Source: JBHEBG01 sp046557915 | GTDB lineage: Bacteria; Bacteroidota; Bacteroidia; Flavobacteriales; Flavobacteriaceae | Direction: 5' to 3' | Assembly (NCBI RefSeq): GCF_046557915.1 | Contig: NZ_JBHEBG010000003.1 | Span: 186,001-250,000 of the forward strand | Length of the DNA: 64,000 nt | Shown: in pieces, positions 17,357-27,800 of the stretch | Numbering within the stretch: the stretch's first letter is position 1 | Layout: every line of letters begins with the position of its first letter | Position numbers and translations under genes: made by a program | Notes under the pieces: model-generated | The model's database searches: none | Seen by the model: the letters and a program-made list of their open reading frames with translations, nothing else | What the model was told of the DNA's origin: nothing

Positions 17357-20300
17357 ATGAACCTTAAAATATTAAGCCTTTCCCTATTGTTTATGGTCGT
17401 TGGAAATTTTATATCCTATGCCCAAAACAATATCACCGTAAAGGGAATTGTAACTTCCAGTGCAGATAGTTTTCCATTACCGGACGCCAATGTTTTGATC
17501 AAAGGAACTTTAACCGGTGTTACAACGGATTTTAATGGCATCTACACCATTGAAGTGCCAAGTACAGAAACGATTCTAGTGTTCAGCTATCAAGGATATA
17601 AAACTTTGGAACTATCTGTTGGGTCGCTGACAAACATAGATGTTGCCCTAGATGAGGACGTTTCCAAATTGGACGAAATTGTACTTATTGGGTATGGAAG
17701 CTCTTCAAGAAAGGATTTAACAGGAGCTATTTCCTCCATAAAAGCCAAAGATCTGGAAGCCATTACCGTTACATCGCCAGATGAGTTTGTACAAGGGCGG
17801 GTTCCCGGATTGGTATTGACACAGACATCCGGACAACCTGGAGGGTCATCTTCTATTCGAATTAGGGGAACCAGTTCAATTTTGGCGGGTAATGAGCCCC
17901 TGTACGTTATTGATGGTGTTATCGTTGAAAGTAATAACGCAAATCAATCTTCTGGCGTAACCGAAGGGCCTCCAATAAATGCATTATCAACCATCAACCC
18001 ATCAGATATCGAATCCATAGATGTACTAAAGGATGCCTCGGCTACTGCAATTTATGGGTCTAGGGGTGCAAGCGGAGTCATTATCATCAAAACAAAAAGA
18101 GGGTATAATGGCCAGGTAAAAGTAAATTTTGATTCCTATTTGGGGATTCAAACGGTAGTTAACGAGCTAAATTTGTTAAATGGAGAGCAGTTTGCCCATT
18201 ATATCAACGAAGCGAATTATAATGCGGGAATGCCAAGAACATATACCAACCCCGCATCATTTGGACAAGGTACGGATTGGCAGAAAGCACTATATAGGGA
18301 CGCTATCATTCAAAATTACGATATCTCCGCACGTGGAGGAAATGAGAATGTAAAATATGCCATGAGCACCTCCTATTTGGAGCAGGAAGGCGTAATAGTA
18401 GGGACAGATTTTGATCGGATAAACTTTAGGGTAAATTTAGATTTTAGAATTAGCGACAAAGCATCGATTGAAAATACTTCAAATATTAGTAGAACCAATT
18501 TCAATACTACAAATGCGGAGGGCGGCATAGAATTTGGTAAGGGAAGCGCCGTTTCCAGAGCCTATGTGTTTAGTCCGTTGCTCCCTGTTTTTGATGCTGA
18601 TGGAAATTATACAAAAGCAAATTTTGTCGTTGGCGATGACGGATCGTTTTTTAATTCTACCGACAATAAAGTTTTTCAGAACGGAACTACGCCCCTGGTT
18701 AATCCAATAGCGGATATAGCTTTAAACGAGAGTACCGGAAAAAACACAAGGATTCTAAATAATTTGGTGTTTAAATGGAACATACTTCCAAATGTGGATT
18801 TTAAGACTTCCCTTGGTGTAGATTTTTTGTTCAACGATGAGAGTGTTTTTAGAACGGCCGATATAGATTTTACCCCTACGGGTTCTGCCGCTTCCGCATT
18901 TAGGGCAAAACAATTGTCCTCTAACTGGATGAGTGAGACCACCTTAAGTTATTCCAATACCTTTAACGATAAACACAGAATAAATGCCTTTGTGGGGTTT
19001 TCGGGGCAAGAATCCAAAATAGATAATATAAGTGCTGTAGTCCTTGGATTTCCAGTAGAAAATTTTGGAACGGATAATCTGGGATTGGGATTAGATTTTA
19101 CCGCCAATTCCTTGTTATCCAAAAAAACGTTGATATCCTATTTTGGTAGGGCCAATTACACTTATGATGATAAATATATTCTTACCCTAACAGGTAGGTA
19201 TGATGGTGCATCGGTATTTGGTAAGGATAATAGCTGGGCATTTTTTCCTTCTGCCGCCTTTGCTTGGAATTTATATGAAGAAAACTTTATAGAAAACCTA
19301 AATGTCTTTTCTTACCTTAAATTAAGGGTTGGATATGGTGAGGTTGGGAATTCCGATATAGCCCCATTTTCATCATTGGCAAGATATCGGGTTGCGTTCC
19401 ATTATTTTGGCGACACCGCTGCACAGGGGTTTATTCCCATATCACCAGCAAATTCTGACTTAGGTTGGGAGATATCCAAACAGTTTAATGCAGGATTGGA
19501 CATGAATTTCTTCAATGATAAACTGGGAATTACTTTGGACTATTACGATAAAACTACAGATGATCTTTTATTACAGCTCCAAACACCAGTACATACCGGG
19601 CAAACACAAGCAGTGGTAAATGCCGGTAACGTTAAGAACAGTGGTTTTGAGCTTGCGATCAACACCAAAAATTTCTCCGGAAAAAATTTCAACTGGTCAA
19701 CAAACCTGTCGTTGTCGTATAATGAAAACGAAATTACAAGTTTGGCGGGCTTAGATCAAATTTCGAGCGGTTTCAGCGCAAATGGAATTAGTGAATGGCA
19801 GCGATTGGTGGAAGGCGGTGAGATAGGTGCTTTTTACGGCTACGTTTCCGATGGAATTGCACAATTGAGCGATGATATCAGTAGCATTCCACATTTTCAG
19901 ACAGAAACCCTTGTGCCGGGAGAACGCAAGTACAAAGACCTAAACGGGGACGGAATAATTAATGCGGATGATCGGACTTTTATTGGAAATCCAAATCCGG
20001 AATACAGCTTTGGAATCAACAACACTTTTAATTATAAGGGTTTTGATTTAAACGTTTTTCTACAGGGTGTTTCGGGGAATGAAGTGGTAAACTTCAATAG
20101 ATATAACATTGAAGCATTAGACGGACAGTCCAATGCAACACTTGAGGCATTTAGCAATAGATGGACCCCACAAAACCCTTCCAATACTTATACACGGGCG
20201 GTAACAGGCGGAAGGATCAATAGGTTTTCCGATTATTATGTTGAGGACGGCGCTTATCTAAGACTTAAATCGGTATCCTTGGGGTATACCTTGCCTTCCA

Positions 20301-20497
20301 AATTAATGTCTAAGCTTAAGATGAACCGATTAAGACTTTATGTAACCGGGAAGAACCTGCTTACGTTTACCGACTATAGCGGTGTAGATCCGGAAGTAAG
20401 TGTTGGGGGGCAGGACAATAACCTTAGTGCAGGAGGCGATTTTGGTAGCTATCCGGCAACACGGACAATACTGGTTGGATTAAATGTAAATTTTTAA
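17357..20497 (+). CDS. SusC/RagA family TonB-dependent glycan transporter
   Basis: A 1046-residue outer membrane transporter. The signal peptide ends YAQ; residues about 25-105 form the carboxypeptidase-regulatory-like domain (VKGIVTSSADSFPLPDANVL); the plug domain follows (DEIVLIGYGSSSRKDLTGAI; SIRIRGTSSILAGNEPLYVI; AIYGSRGASGVIIIKTKRG); the rest is the 22-strand barrel ending in VGLNVNF with a terminal Phe. With the SusD 18 bases downstream it forms the import complex, taking oligosaccharides into the periplasm with energy from TonB/ExbBD. The surrounding GH92 genes suggest an alpha-mannose-bearing ligand. Confidence 0.96.
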   Translation: MNLKILSLSLLFMVVGNFISYAQNNITVKGIVTSSADSFPLPDANVLIKGTLTGVTTDFNGIYTIEVPSTETILVFSYQGYKTLELSVGSLTNIDVALDEDVSKLDEIVLIGYGSSSRKDLTGAISSIKAKDLEAITVTSPDEFVQGRVPGLVLTQTSGQPGGSSSIRIRGTSSILAGNEPLYVIDGVIVESNNANQSSGVTEGPPINALSTINPSDIESIDVLKDASATAIYGSRGASGVIIIKTKRGYNGQVKVNFDSYLGIQTVVNELNLLNGEQFAHYINEANYNAGMPRTYTNPASFGQGTDWQKALYRDAIIQNYDISARGGNENVKYAMSTSYLEQEGVIVGTDFDRINFRVNLDFRISDKASIENTSNISRTNFNTTNAEGGIEFGKGSAVSRAYVFSPLLPVFDADGNYTKANFVVGDDGSFFNSTDNKVFQNGTTPLVNPIADIALNESTGKNTRILNNLVFKWNILPNVDFKTSLGVDFLFNDESVFRTADIDFTPTGSAASAFRAKQLSSNWMSETTLSYSNTFNDKHRINAFVGFSGQESKIDNISAVVLGFPVENFGTDNLGLGLDFTANSLLSKKTLISYFGRANYTYDDKYILTLTGRYDGASVFGKDNSWAFFPSAAFAWNLYEENFIENLNVFSYLKLRVGYGEVGNSDIAPFSSLARYRVAFHYFGDTAAQGFIPISPANSDLGWEISKQFNAGLDMNFFNDKLGITLDYYDKTTDDLLLQLQTPVHTGQTQAVVNAGNVKNSGFELAINTKNFSGKNFNWSTNLSLSYNENEITSLAGLDQISSGFSANGISEWQRLVEGGEIGAFYGYVSDGIAQLSDDISSIPHFQTETLVPGERKYKDLNGDGIINADDRTFIGNPNPEYSFGINNTFNYKGFDLNVFLQGVSGNEVVNFNRYNIEALDGQSNATLEAFSNRWTPQNPSNTYTRAVTGGRINRFSDYYVEDGAYLRLKSVSLGYTLPSKLMSKLKMNRLRLYVTGKNLLTFTDYSGVDPEVSVGGQDNNLSAGGDFGSYPATRTILVGLNVNF

Positions 20498-20515
20498 CGC
20501 TAAAATTTATTTAAA

Positions 20516-22015
20516 ATGAAAATACATAATACATGTAAACTGATTTTGGCCTCAACAATGTTTTTAACATTTTGGAGCTGTAGCGACTTTTTGGAAGAAG
20601 ACCCAAGTTTTATTACGGAAGACACCTTCTACCAAACAGAACAAGATGCTATTTTAGCGGTAAATGGTATTTATGAAACCCTAGGTGGGGGCAGTGCCAA
20701 TAGAGGTTGGGAAGGTGTTTATTTTAATAACTACTGGGCGGCCACCGCTTTGGCATCCGATGAGGGGAAACCCGGACCGCTTAATTTTGATAACAATTAC
20801 CTACAATTGGCAAATTACACCTTTGATGCTACCAATACCGTAATTTTTAATATTTGGAGTGATTTTTATCAGGCGATTAACGCCGCAAATTTGGCCATCG
20901 ACAATATTCCGGATATAAATATGGATCAAGCTTTGAAAAATAGACTTATGGGAGAAGCACATTTTTTAAGGGGCCTATTCTATTTTGAACTTGTAAGAAT
21001 GTACGGGGATGTGCCACTGCAATTACATGCCACAACTACGTTTACAACGGAAACATACCTGGCAAGGACTCCCTCTAGCGAAGTTTACGATCAAATTATA
21101 CAAGATTTTACCTTCGCCGAAGCTAACCTACCAGGTTCTTTTAGCGGTATAGATAAAGGCAGACCAACGTTGTGGTCGGCCAAGGCATATTTGGCAAAAG
21201 TAGCTTTAACGCAGGGAGATTGGCAAACGGCCGTTACCAAAACAGAAGATGTTATGGGAGGCCCGTTTGAGCTTTGGGCAGATTACAAAGAGGCTTTTTT
21301 AATTCCCAATAACAACGGTAAGGAATCTGTATTTGCAATTAATTTTGATAGCAATGGAACAGGGATCGATTTAATATGGGAAGGAGCCCATTTAACGTTT
21401 AGGCCCATGGCACAGGAATATAGGGTCATAGGTGCAAATGCCGGAGATTTGGATATACCTACAGATCAGGTTTACAATGTGTTCGATGATTTGGACCGTA
21501 GAAAAAATGTAACGTTCGTTGCTGAAGACAATATTGGTGGTCAGGACGTGGTATTAAGCAGTCCACATGTTCACAAATATTGGGACAGGGATGCAGAACC
21601 CATACCCAATAATACTGGGAACGACCTACAATTGATAAGATATTCGGATGTATTGTTGATGCATGCCGAAGCACTTAACGAGTTAAATAGCGGACCTACG
21701 GCAACTTCTCTAAATTCGATCAATTTGGTTAGACAAAGAGCAAGAAATCATGCGGGGGTCATAGAAGATGTATTGCCAGATCTAGAAGCAACATTGTCCT
21801 ATCAGGAATTTAAGGATGCTATTTTGTTAGAGCGTTTCAAAGAGTTTGTATGGGAAGGGCAGCGTTGGTTCGACTTAAAAAGGTTTGATCAATTTGTCCA
21901 AAAAATAAATGAGGCCAAGCCCGGGGTAGGGGTTCGACCAGAAAATACGCTTTTCCCGATTCCTCAAAGAGAAAGGGATATCAATACCAATTTAACCCAA
22001 AACAATGGATACTAA
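20516..22015 (+). CDS. SusD/RagB family surface glycan-binding lipoprotein
   Basis: A 499-residue lipoprotein (lipobox FWSC followed by SDFLEEDP, the usual SusD opening). Family landmarks include DAILAVNGIYETLG, AHFLRGLFYFELVRMYGD, SAKAYLAKVALTQGDW, LIRYSDVLLMHAEALNE, LLERFKEFVWEGQRWFDLKR and the FPIPQRERDINTNLTQNNGY end. It caps the SusC barrel and helps load the glycan. It follows SusC by 18 bases and precedes the second GH92 gene. It lacks the extra N-terminal domain seen in the SusD at 6552-8303. Confidence 0.96.
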   Translation: MKIHNTCKLILASTMFLTFWSCSDFLEEDPSFITEDTFYQTEQDAILAVNGIYETLGGGSANRGWEGVYFNNYWAATALASDEGKPGPLNFDNNYLQLANYTFDATNTVIFNIWSDFYQAINAANLAIDNIPDINMDQALKNRLMGEAHFLRGLFYFELVRMYGDVPLQLHATTTFTTETYLARTPSSEVYDQIIQDFTFAEANLPGSFSGIDKGRPTLWSAKAYLAKVALTQGDWQTAVTKTEDVMGGPFELWADYKEAFLIPNNNGKESVFAINFDSNGTGIDLIWEGAHLTFRPMAQEYRVIGANAGDLDIPTDQVYNVFDDLDRRKNVTFVAEDNIGGQDVVLSSPHVHKYWDRDAEPIPNNTGNDLQLIRYSDVLLMHAEALNELNSGPTATSLNSINLVRQRARNHAGVIEDVLPDLEATLSYQEFKDAILLERFKEFVWEGQRWFDLKRFDQFVQKINEAKPGVGVRPENTLFPIPQRERDINTNLTQNNGY

Positions 22016-22079
22016 TTAACATATGTCAGAACCAGGGGTACTCTTAGAAGGAAAGCATAAATGCAATAATGGATATAAA

Positions 22080-24836
22080 ATGATGAGGGTATTTAATGTC
22101 TTGTTAATCGTGTTCAGCGTTCAAATGGTGATCGCTGGCCCCTACAATATCGCCCCAGAAGCAAAAGTATCTGCATCCACGGCCGAAACAGGTTTTAGCG
22201 CCAACAATGTGGTTGATGGTATTATTAGAATTAGCAATCTTGGGGAATGGGCAAGCGTAGGTTCTAAACGTGCATGGGGAGAAACGAGGTTGCCCTGGGT
22301 TCAATTGGATTGGGATGTATCGCAGGCCATAAACAAAATTGTACTCTATGATCGGCCTACGGAAAATGAACATACCGCTGGCGGAAAATTACTATTTAGT
22401 GATGGTACGGAGATTACAGTAACTACCATTCCCAATAACGGCGATCCCAAAGTAGTATCGTTTCCGGCAAGAAATGTAAAATGGGTCCGATTTGTAGTTA
22501 CGGACGGGGATGGATTTAACCTTGGACTTTCCGAGGTAGAGGTCTTTCCGGCACCCGATGGTCATAGGGATTTGGTATCGTGGGTAAATCCGTTCATAGA
22601 GTCCGCCAAAGGGCGTTATTTCTTCTTTACTCCTGCTGCAAGACCCATGGGAATGGTTGCAGTGGCACCCATTACCAGAAATAAGAACCAGTACGGAGGA
22701 GGATATAACTACAATACAACAGAGGTACTTGGTTTTGGCCAAATACATGGATGGTGTCTTTCTGGAATTCAGATCATGCCTACTTTGGGAAATATAGATC
22801 CCACACAAGGTGCACAGGGCTGGAAATCCAAATTTAGCCATGATGATGAGATTGCCATGCCAGGATATCAAAGATTGTATCTAAAGGATCATAAGGTCTG
22901 GACAGAACTAACAAGTACCAAAAGAACTACCCTTTACCGTTTTAAGTTCACCGAGGCAGATGAGGCCAATATTTTGGCAAATCTTGGTGGTTATCTGGGC
23001 AATTCAACTATGATCAATGCCAATGTGGAAAAAGTTGGCAATACGGAATTTGAGGGGTCTTTTGATTCTTCGGGAAGATTTTGGGGCGGTCCGGAAAATG
23101 TAAAAATATTTTTCGTGGTTAAGTTCAATACCCCTTTTAAGTCGTTTAACGGATGGAATGAAAAGGAAAATCTGAGCCATATTAAAAAACTGGCGGGAAC
23201 ATCAACGATGACCAGAAGGGATTCCATTGTTTTTCCAGGAATAACGCAAAGTTATTGGGATGCTCCAACAACTGGCGTTTCGGCGAAATACGATGTAAAG
23301 GCCGGGGACGAGATTCTAATGAAAATTTCAATCTCATATACCTCAATTGACAATGCCCGAAAGAACATGGAAGCGGAAGCCAAACATTGGGACTTTGACA
23401 AATACAAAAAAGAGTCCATTGCTATTTGGAATGAAAAGCTATCAAAAATAAAGGTGAAAGGGGGCTCCGAAAACCAGAGAACAAAATTCTACACAGATCT
23501 ATGGCATGCACTGCTGGGAAGACGTATACTTAACGATGTCAACGGATACTATCCTGATTATACACAAGGAGAAAGATATGCCAATTTCACAAAAGCTTCG
23601 CTTAAGGTTCGCCAGTTACCAATGGATGCTTCCGGTAACGCAAAATTCAATATGTATAATTTTGATGCACTTTGGCTAACGCAATGGAATCTTAATATAC
23701 TATGGGGCCTGGGCTGGCCAGAAATTATGGACGATTTTTCCGCTTCTTTGGTACAATATGCAGATAATGGCGGATTACTTCCCCGTGGCGCCATTGCAGG
23801 AGGGTATTCCTACATTATGACAGGAACACCCGCAAGTAATTTATTGGGTAGCACAATGATGAAAGATTTAATGCGGAAGGCCGATCCGGAGCATGCATTT
23901 AACGTTACCAAAAGAAACCACATGCCGGGTGGTATGATGGGAGACAACCCCCAAGAACTGAAATTCTATATAAAAAATGGATGGTGTCCCAATAATGCCG
24001 GAAAAACTTTGGAATGGGCATTTCAGGATTGGTCATTGGCGCAAATGGCCAAAAAACTAGGCAAGGAAAAAGAGTATGGTACTTTTTTAAGACGTTCCAA
24101 AGGATGGCGAAAGTTATTTAACCCGGAAATAAGTCTGGTACTTCCCAAGGACAAAAAAGGAAAGTGGATGCACAAGGATCCGTTGAGCAATAACGGTTGG
24201 ATAGAATCTAACTCCTGGCAGGGTTCCTGGTCCGTTTCCCATGATATTGATGCGCTTTCGGACCTCATGAAGGGAGATGATAATCTTACCAAAATGTTGA
24301 ATCATGCTTTTGAACAAGCAGAACCCAATGATTTTGTATTTGGGTATGGTAGTGGGTATGTAAGTTATGCCAATCAACCCGGGTGCTCCAATGCACATGT
24401 ATTCAATCATGCAGGGAAACCATGGTTAACGCAGTATTGGGTTAGAAAGGTAAATGAGCAAGCCTATGGCGGAGTAACGCCGGATGAAGGTTATGGAGGC
24501 CATGATGAAGATCAAGGACAGATGAGTGGCGTTAGCTCCTTAATGTCCATGGGACTTTTCAGTTTAAGGGGTAATAATGCCGTAGAACCTAGGTATGAAC
24601 TTACCAGCCCTGTATTCGATGAGATTAGTATTGCATTGAATACCGAGTATTATCAGGGGAAGGAATTTAAGATTACCGTAAAAAACAATTCAGCGGAGAA
24701 CATGTACATCCAAGGTGCCACATTAAATGGTAGTCCTTTGGATACCTATTGGTTTTCGCACCACGATTTTCAAAAAGGAGGGCATCTAGAATTAGTGCTA
24801 GGACCGGAGCCGAATACAAATTGGGGTAGAGAGTAG
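22080..24836 (+). CDS. GH92 alpha-mannosidase with N-terminal F5/8C-like domain
   Basis: A 918-residue exported enzyme. After the signal peptide, residues about 22-165 resemble a galactose-binding/F5/8 type C domain (NIAPEAKVSASTAETGFSAN; WVQLDWDVSQAINKIVLYDR; KWVRFVVTDGDGFNLGLSEV). The GH92 body follows (VNPFIESAKGRYFFFTPAAR; GFGQIHGWCLSGIQIMPTLG; ESNSWQGSWSVSHDIDAL; GYGGHDEDQGQMSGVSSL). It shares the DEDQGQM variant of the GH92 acidic motif with the enzyme at 10662-13646. I took the ATG at 22080 (or 22083) because it starts the signal peptide; an ATG at 22023 adds 19 residues. Expected role: periplasmic release of alpha-linked mannose from imported oligosaccharides. Confidence 0.9.
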   Translation: MMRVFNVLLIVFSVQMVIAGPYNIAPEAKVSASTAETGFSANNVVDGIIRISNLGEWASVGSKRAWGETRLPWVQLDWDVSQAINKIVLYDRPTENEHTAGGKLLFSDGTEITVTTIPNNGDPKVVSFPARNVKWVRFVVTDGDGFNLGLSEVEVFPAPDGHRDLVSWVNPFIESAKGRYFFFTPAARPMGMVAVAPITRNKNQYGGGYNYNTTEVLGFGQIHGWCLSGIQIMPTLGNIDPTQGAQGWKSKFSHDDEIAMPGYQRLYLKDHKVWTELTSTKRTTLYRFKFTEADEANILANLGGYLGNSTMINANVEKVGNTEFEGSFDSSGRFWGGPENVKIFFVVKFNTPFKSFNGWNEKENLSHIKKLAGTSTMTRRDSIVFPGITQSYWDAPTTGVSAKYDVKAGDEILMKISISYTSIDNARKNMEAEAKHWDFDKYKKESIAIWNEKLSKIKVKGGSENQRTKFYTDLWHALLGRRILNDVNGYYPDYTQGERYANFTKASLKVRQLPMDASGNAKFNMYNFDALWLTQWNLNILWGLGWPEIMDDFSASLVQYADNGGLLPRGAIAGGYSYIMTGTPASNLLGSTMMKDLMRKADPEHAFNVTKRNHMPGGMMGDNPQELKFYIKNGWCPNNAGKTLEWAFQDWSLAQMAKKLGKEKEYGTFLRRSKGWRKLFNPEISLVLPKDKKGKWMHKDPLSNNGWIESNSWQGSWSVSHDIDALSDLMKGDDNLTKMLNHAFEQAEPNDFVFGYGSGYVSYANQPGCSNAHVFNHAGKPWLTQYWVRKVNEQAYGGVTPDEGYGGHDEDQGQMSGVSSLMSMGLFSLRGNNAVEPRYELTSPVFDEISIALNTEYYQGKEFKITVKNNSAENMYIQGATLNGSPLDTYWFSHHDFQKGGHLELVLGPEPNTNWGRE

Positions 24837-24894
24837 CGGTTTTTAGGAGATTAACGTCTGGTATTACCGTTAGTGTAGAAATATATGAAATACT

Positions 24895-27800
24895 ATGGGA
24901 AAGTATAGTTGTTTAATTTTATGTATTCTTTTCATCTATGCATGTTCCAAAGGGGATAAGGCATTTCAGAATTTGCCCAACAGTAGCACCGGAATCGATT
25001 TTTCCAATGATCTGTCATGGGATGAAGATTTACATATTCTAAACTATATCTACTATTTCAACGGGGGCGGTGTAGCTGCAGGAGATATAAACAATGATGG
25101 GTTGGTGGACTTGTATTTTACCGGAAATCAAGTATCCAGCCGATTGTACCTCAATAAAGGAGACCTTCAATTTAAGGACATTACGGAAACGTCAAATACC
25201 AAAACAACAGCTTGGGCATCGGGTGCTACCATGGTAGATATAAATGCGGACGGCTGGTTAGATATTTACGTATCCATTTCTGGCAGTAGAACACCCGAAG
25301 GAAGGGAAAACCAACTGTTTATAAACCAAAAGGACGGTACATTCAAGGAGATGGCGAAGAACTATGGCCTGGCCGACAAATCGTATGCTACGCAAGCCGC
25401 TTTTTTTGATTATGACCTCGATGGGGATTTGGACATGTATCTGCTTAACCATATGCATGGATTTGAAGGATTGAACACGCCAAAAGTAAAAAAGGTAAAC
25501 GGTGAAGCGGAAAATACAGATAAACTTTATAGAAATGAGGGTTTGGGCCAGAAAGGCCACCCGGTGTTCAAAGACGTTTCCCAGCAAGCAGGAATTGTAA
25601 TTGAAGGTTTTGGGTTGGGTGTTGGTATAAGCGATGTAAACGAGGATGGTTATCCGGATATCTACGTATCAAACGACTTTGTAAGCAACGACATACTATA
25701 CATTAATCAGGGCGATGGTAGTTTTAAAAATGAAATAGCCTCGTTCTTAAATCACCAAAGCCATAACGGAATGGGCAACGATGTGGCCGATATTAATAAT
25801 GACGGACTCGCTGATATTTTGGTAATGGATATGCTTCCATCAACAAATGAGAAAAGAAAAAATATGCTCAACAAGCCCAACTACGATTTGTTTGCCTATA
25901 GTTCTTATCTAGGTTATGAACCCCAATATATGAGAAATACCCTGCAACTTAATAGGGGTTCAGAAAATGGAAAAACATATTTTGGGGAAATTGGACAACT
26001 TTCCGGAATCAGTAGTACAGATTGGAGCTGGGCGCCCTTATTGGCCGATTACGATTTGGACGGGCAAAAAGATATCTATATCACCAATGGATATTTAAAG
26101 GACATGACCAATCTGGATTTTATCGTTTACAGAAAAAGAACATCCATTTTTGCCACGGCTCAAAAAGCGGATAGTATTTATTTGGCAAGTATTAAAAAGC
26201 TTCCAGAGGTGAAGACACAAAACTACTTCTTCAAAAACAATGGCGATCTGACCTTCAATGATGTGTCTTCAGATTGGACAAAGGATAGCCCTACTTTTTC
26301 TAACGGAGCGGTCTATGCGGATTTGGATAATGACGGTGATTTGGACATTGTCACTAATAATATCAACGAAAAAGCAACCATATTAAAGAATACGGCAATA
26401 GAAAAACAAACAGAAAATAAGTATCTCGGCATTCGGTTCAAGGGATCGCGGAACAATGGGTTTGGAATTGGGGCCAAGGTATGGGTATATACCAATAACG
26501 GTGTGCAGTTTATGGAGAACTATGTGTCTAGAGGGTTTCAGTCTTCCGTTCCGCCACAATTAAACTTTGGTTTTTCTAAAGATACGGAAGTAGATAGTGT
26601 AAAGGTCATATGGCCAGACGGTAAAAGTAAGGTAGTAGGCAATATTGTTTTGGATGAGGTTACGACGCTGACATATAGTGATTCGGAAGTTGTACCGGTC
26701 AATGCAGATTCCAAAGAGCCCCTGTTCTCCGAAGTTTTGGGTGAGACGGATATTCCGTTCAGGCATCAAGAGTTGGTGTTTACCGATTTTAATAGGGAAC
26801 CTTTAATTCCAAGCGGCTATGCCAACAACGGGCCGTCGGTTTCGGTAGCAGATATTAATGGTGATCGTTTGGACGATTTTTACGTAGGCGGATCCAATAC
26901 ATTCCCCGGTAACTTATTTGTGCAAAAAACGGATGGAACCTTCGATACGATTCCTATGCCCTTTGATGAAAAATACGAAGACCTGGGAGCAGTTTTTTTC
27001 GATGCTGACAACGATGGCGATCAAGATTTGTATGTAGTAAGTGGAGGTAGCGAATTTTTGGACAAGGCGTATTATCAAGACAGATTATACCATAACAATG
27101 GAAAAGGCAAATTCTCCCAATCAAAAAACGCACTTCCTACAATAACATCAAGTGGCAGTTGTGCTGTTGTTTCGGATTATGACCAAGATGGCGATTTGGA
27201 TGTATTTGTAGGCGGAAGGGTGGTACCGGGAGATTATGGGGCTATACCCAAGAGTTATTTGCTAAATAATGAAAACGGAGTGTTCAAGGACGTAACCGCT
27301 TCGGTTATGGGAGCAAATGAAATAGGTATGGTGTCCTCCGCATTATGGACGGATTTTGACAATGATGGCTGGACAGACCTAATAGTGGTCGGCGAATGGA
27401 TGCCGATTACCATTTTCAAAAATAGCAAGGGTATTTTATCAAAAAAAATAGAACTTAAAGGTACAAAGGGATGGTGGAATAGCATCAATGGCGGCGATTT
27501 TGACAATGATGGTGATACCGATTATGTTTTAGGGAATCTTGGGACCAATTCATTTTTTAAGGCATCCCAAGACCTTCCTATGACATTGACCCTTGGCGAT
27601 TTTGATAAGGACAAAAAAAACGACCCTATTCTCAGTACCTATTCAAAAGATAGCGACGGAGAATATAGAAGCTATCCATTTGTATCGCGCGATTTGTTGG
27701 CCGATCAAATGGTTCTGATAAAAAATAAGTATCGCACCTACAAGCAATATGCAACCGCCCAAGTTAAGGACATTGCTTCGGAAGATGCTGAATTTATTAC

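Noticed and set aside
22023..22082. ATG at 22023 as the start of the second GH92 enzyme, 7 bases after SusD.
   Set aside because: The 19 extra residues are polar and would bury the signal peptide that begins at 22080/22083.
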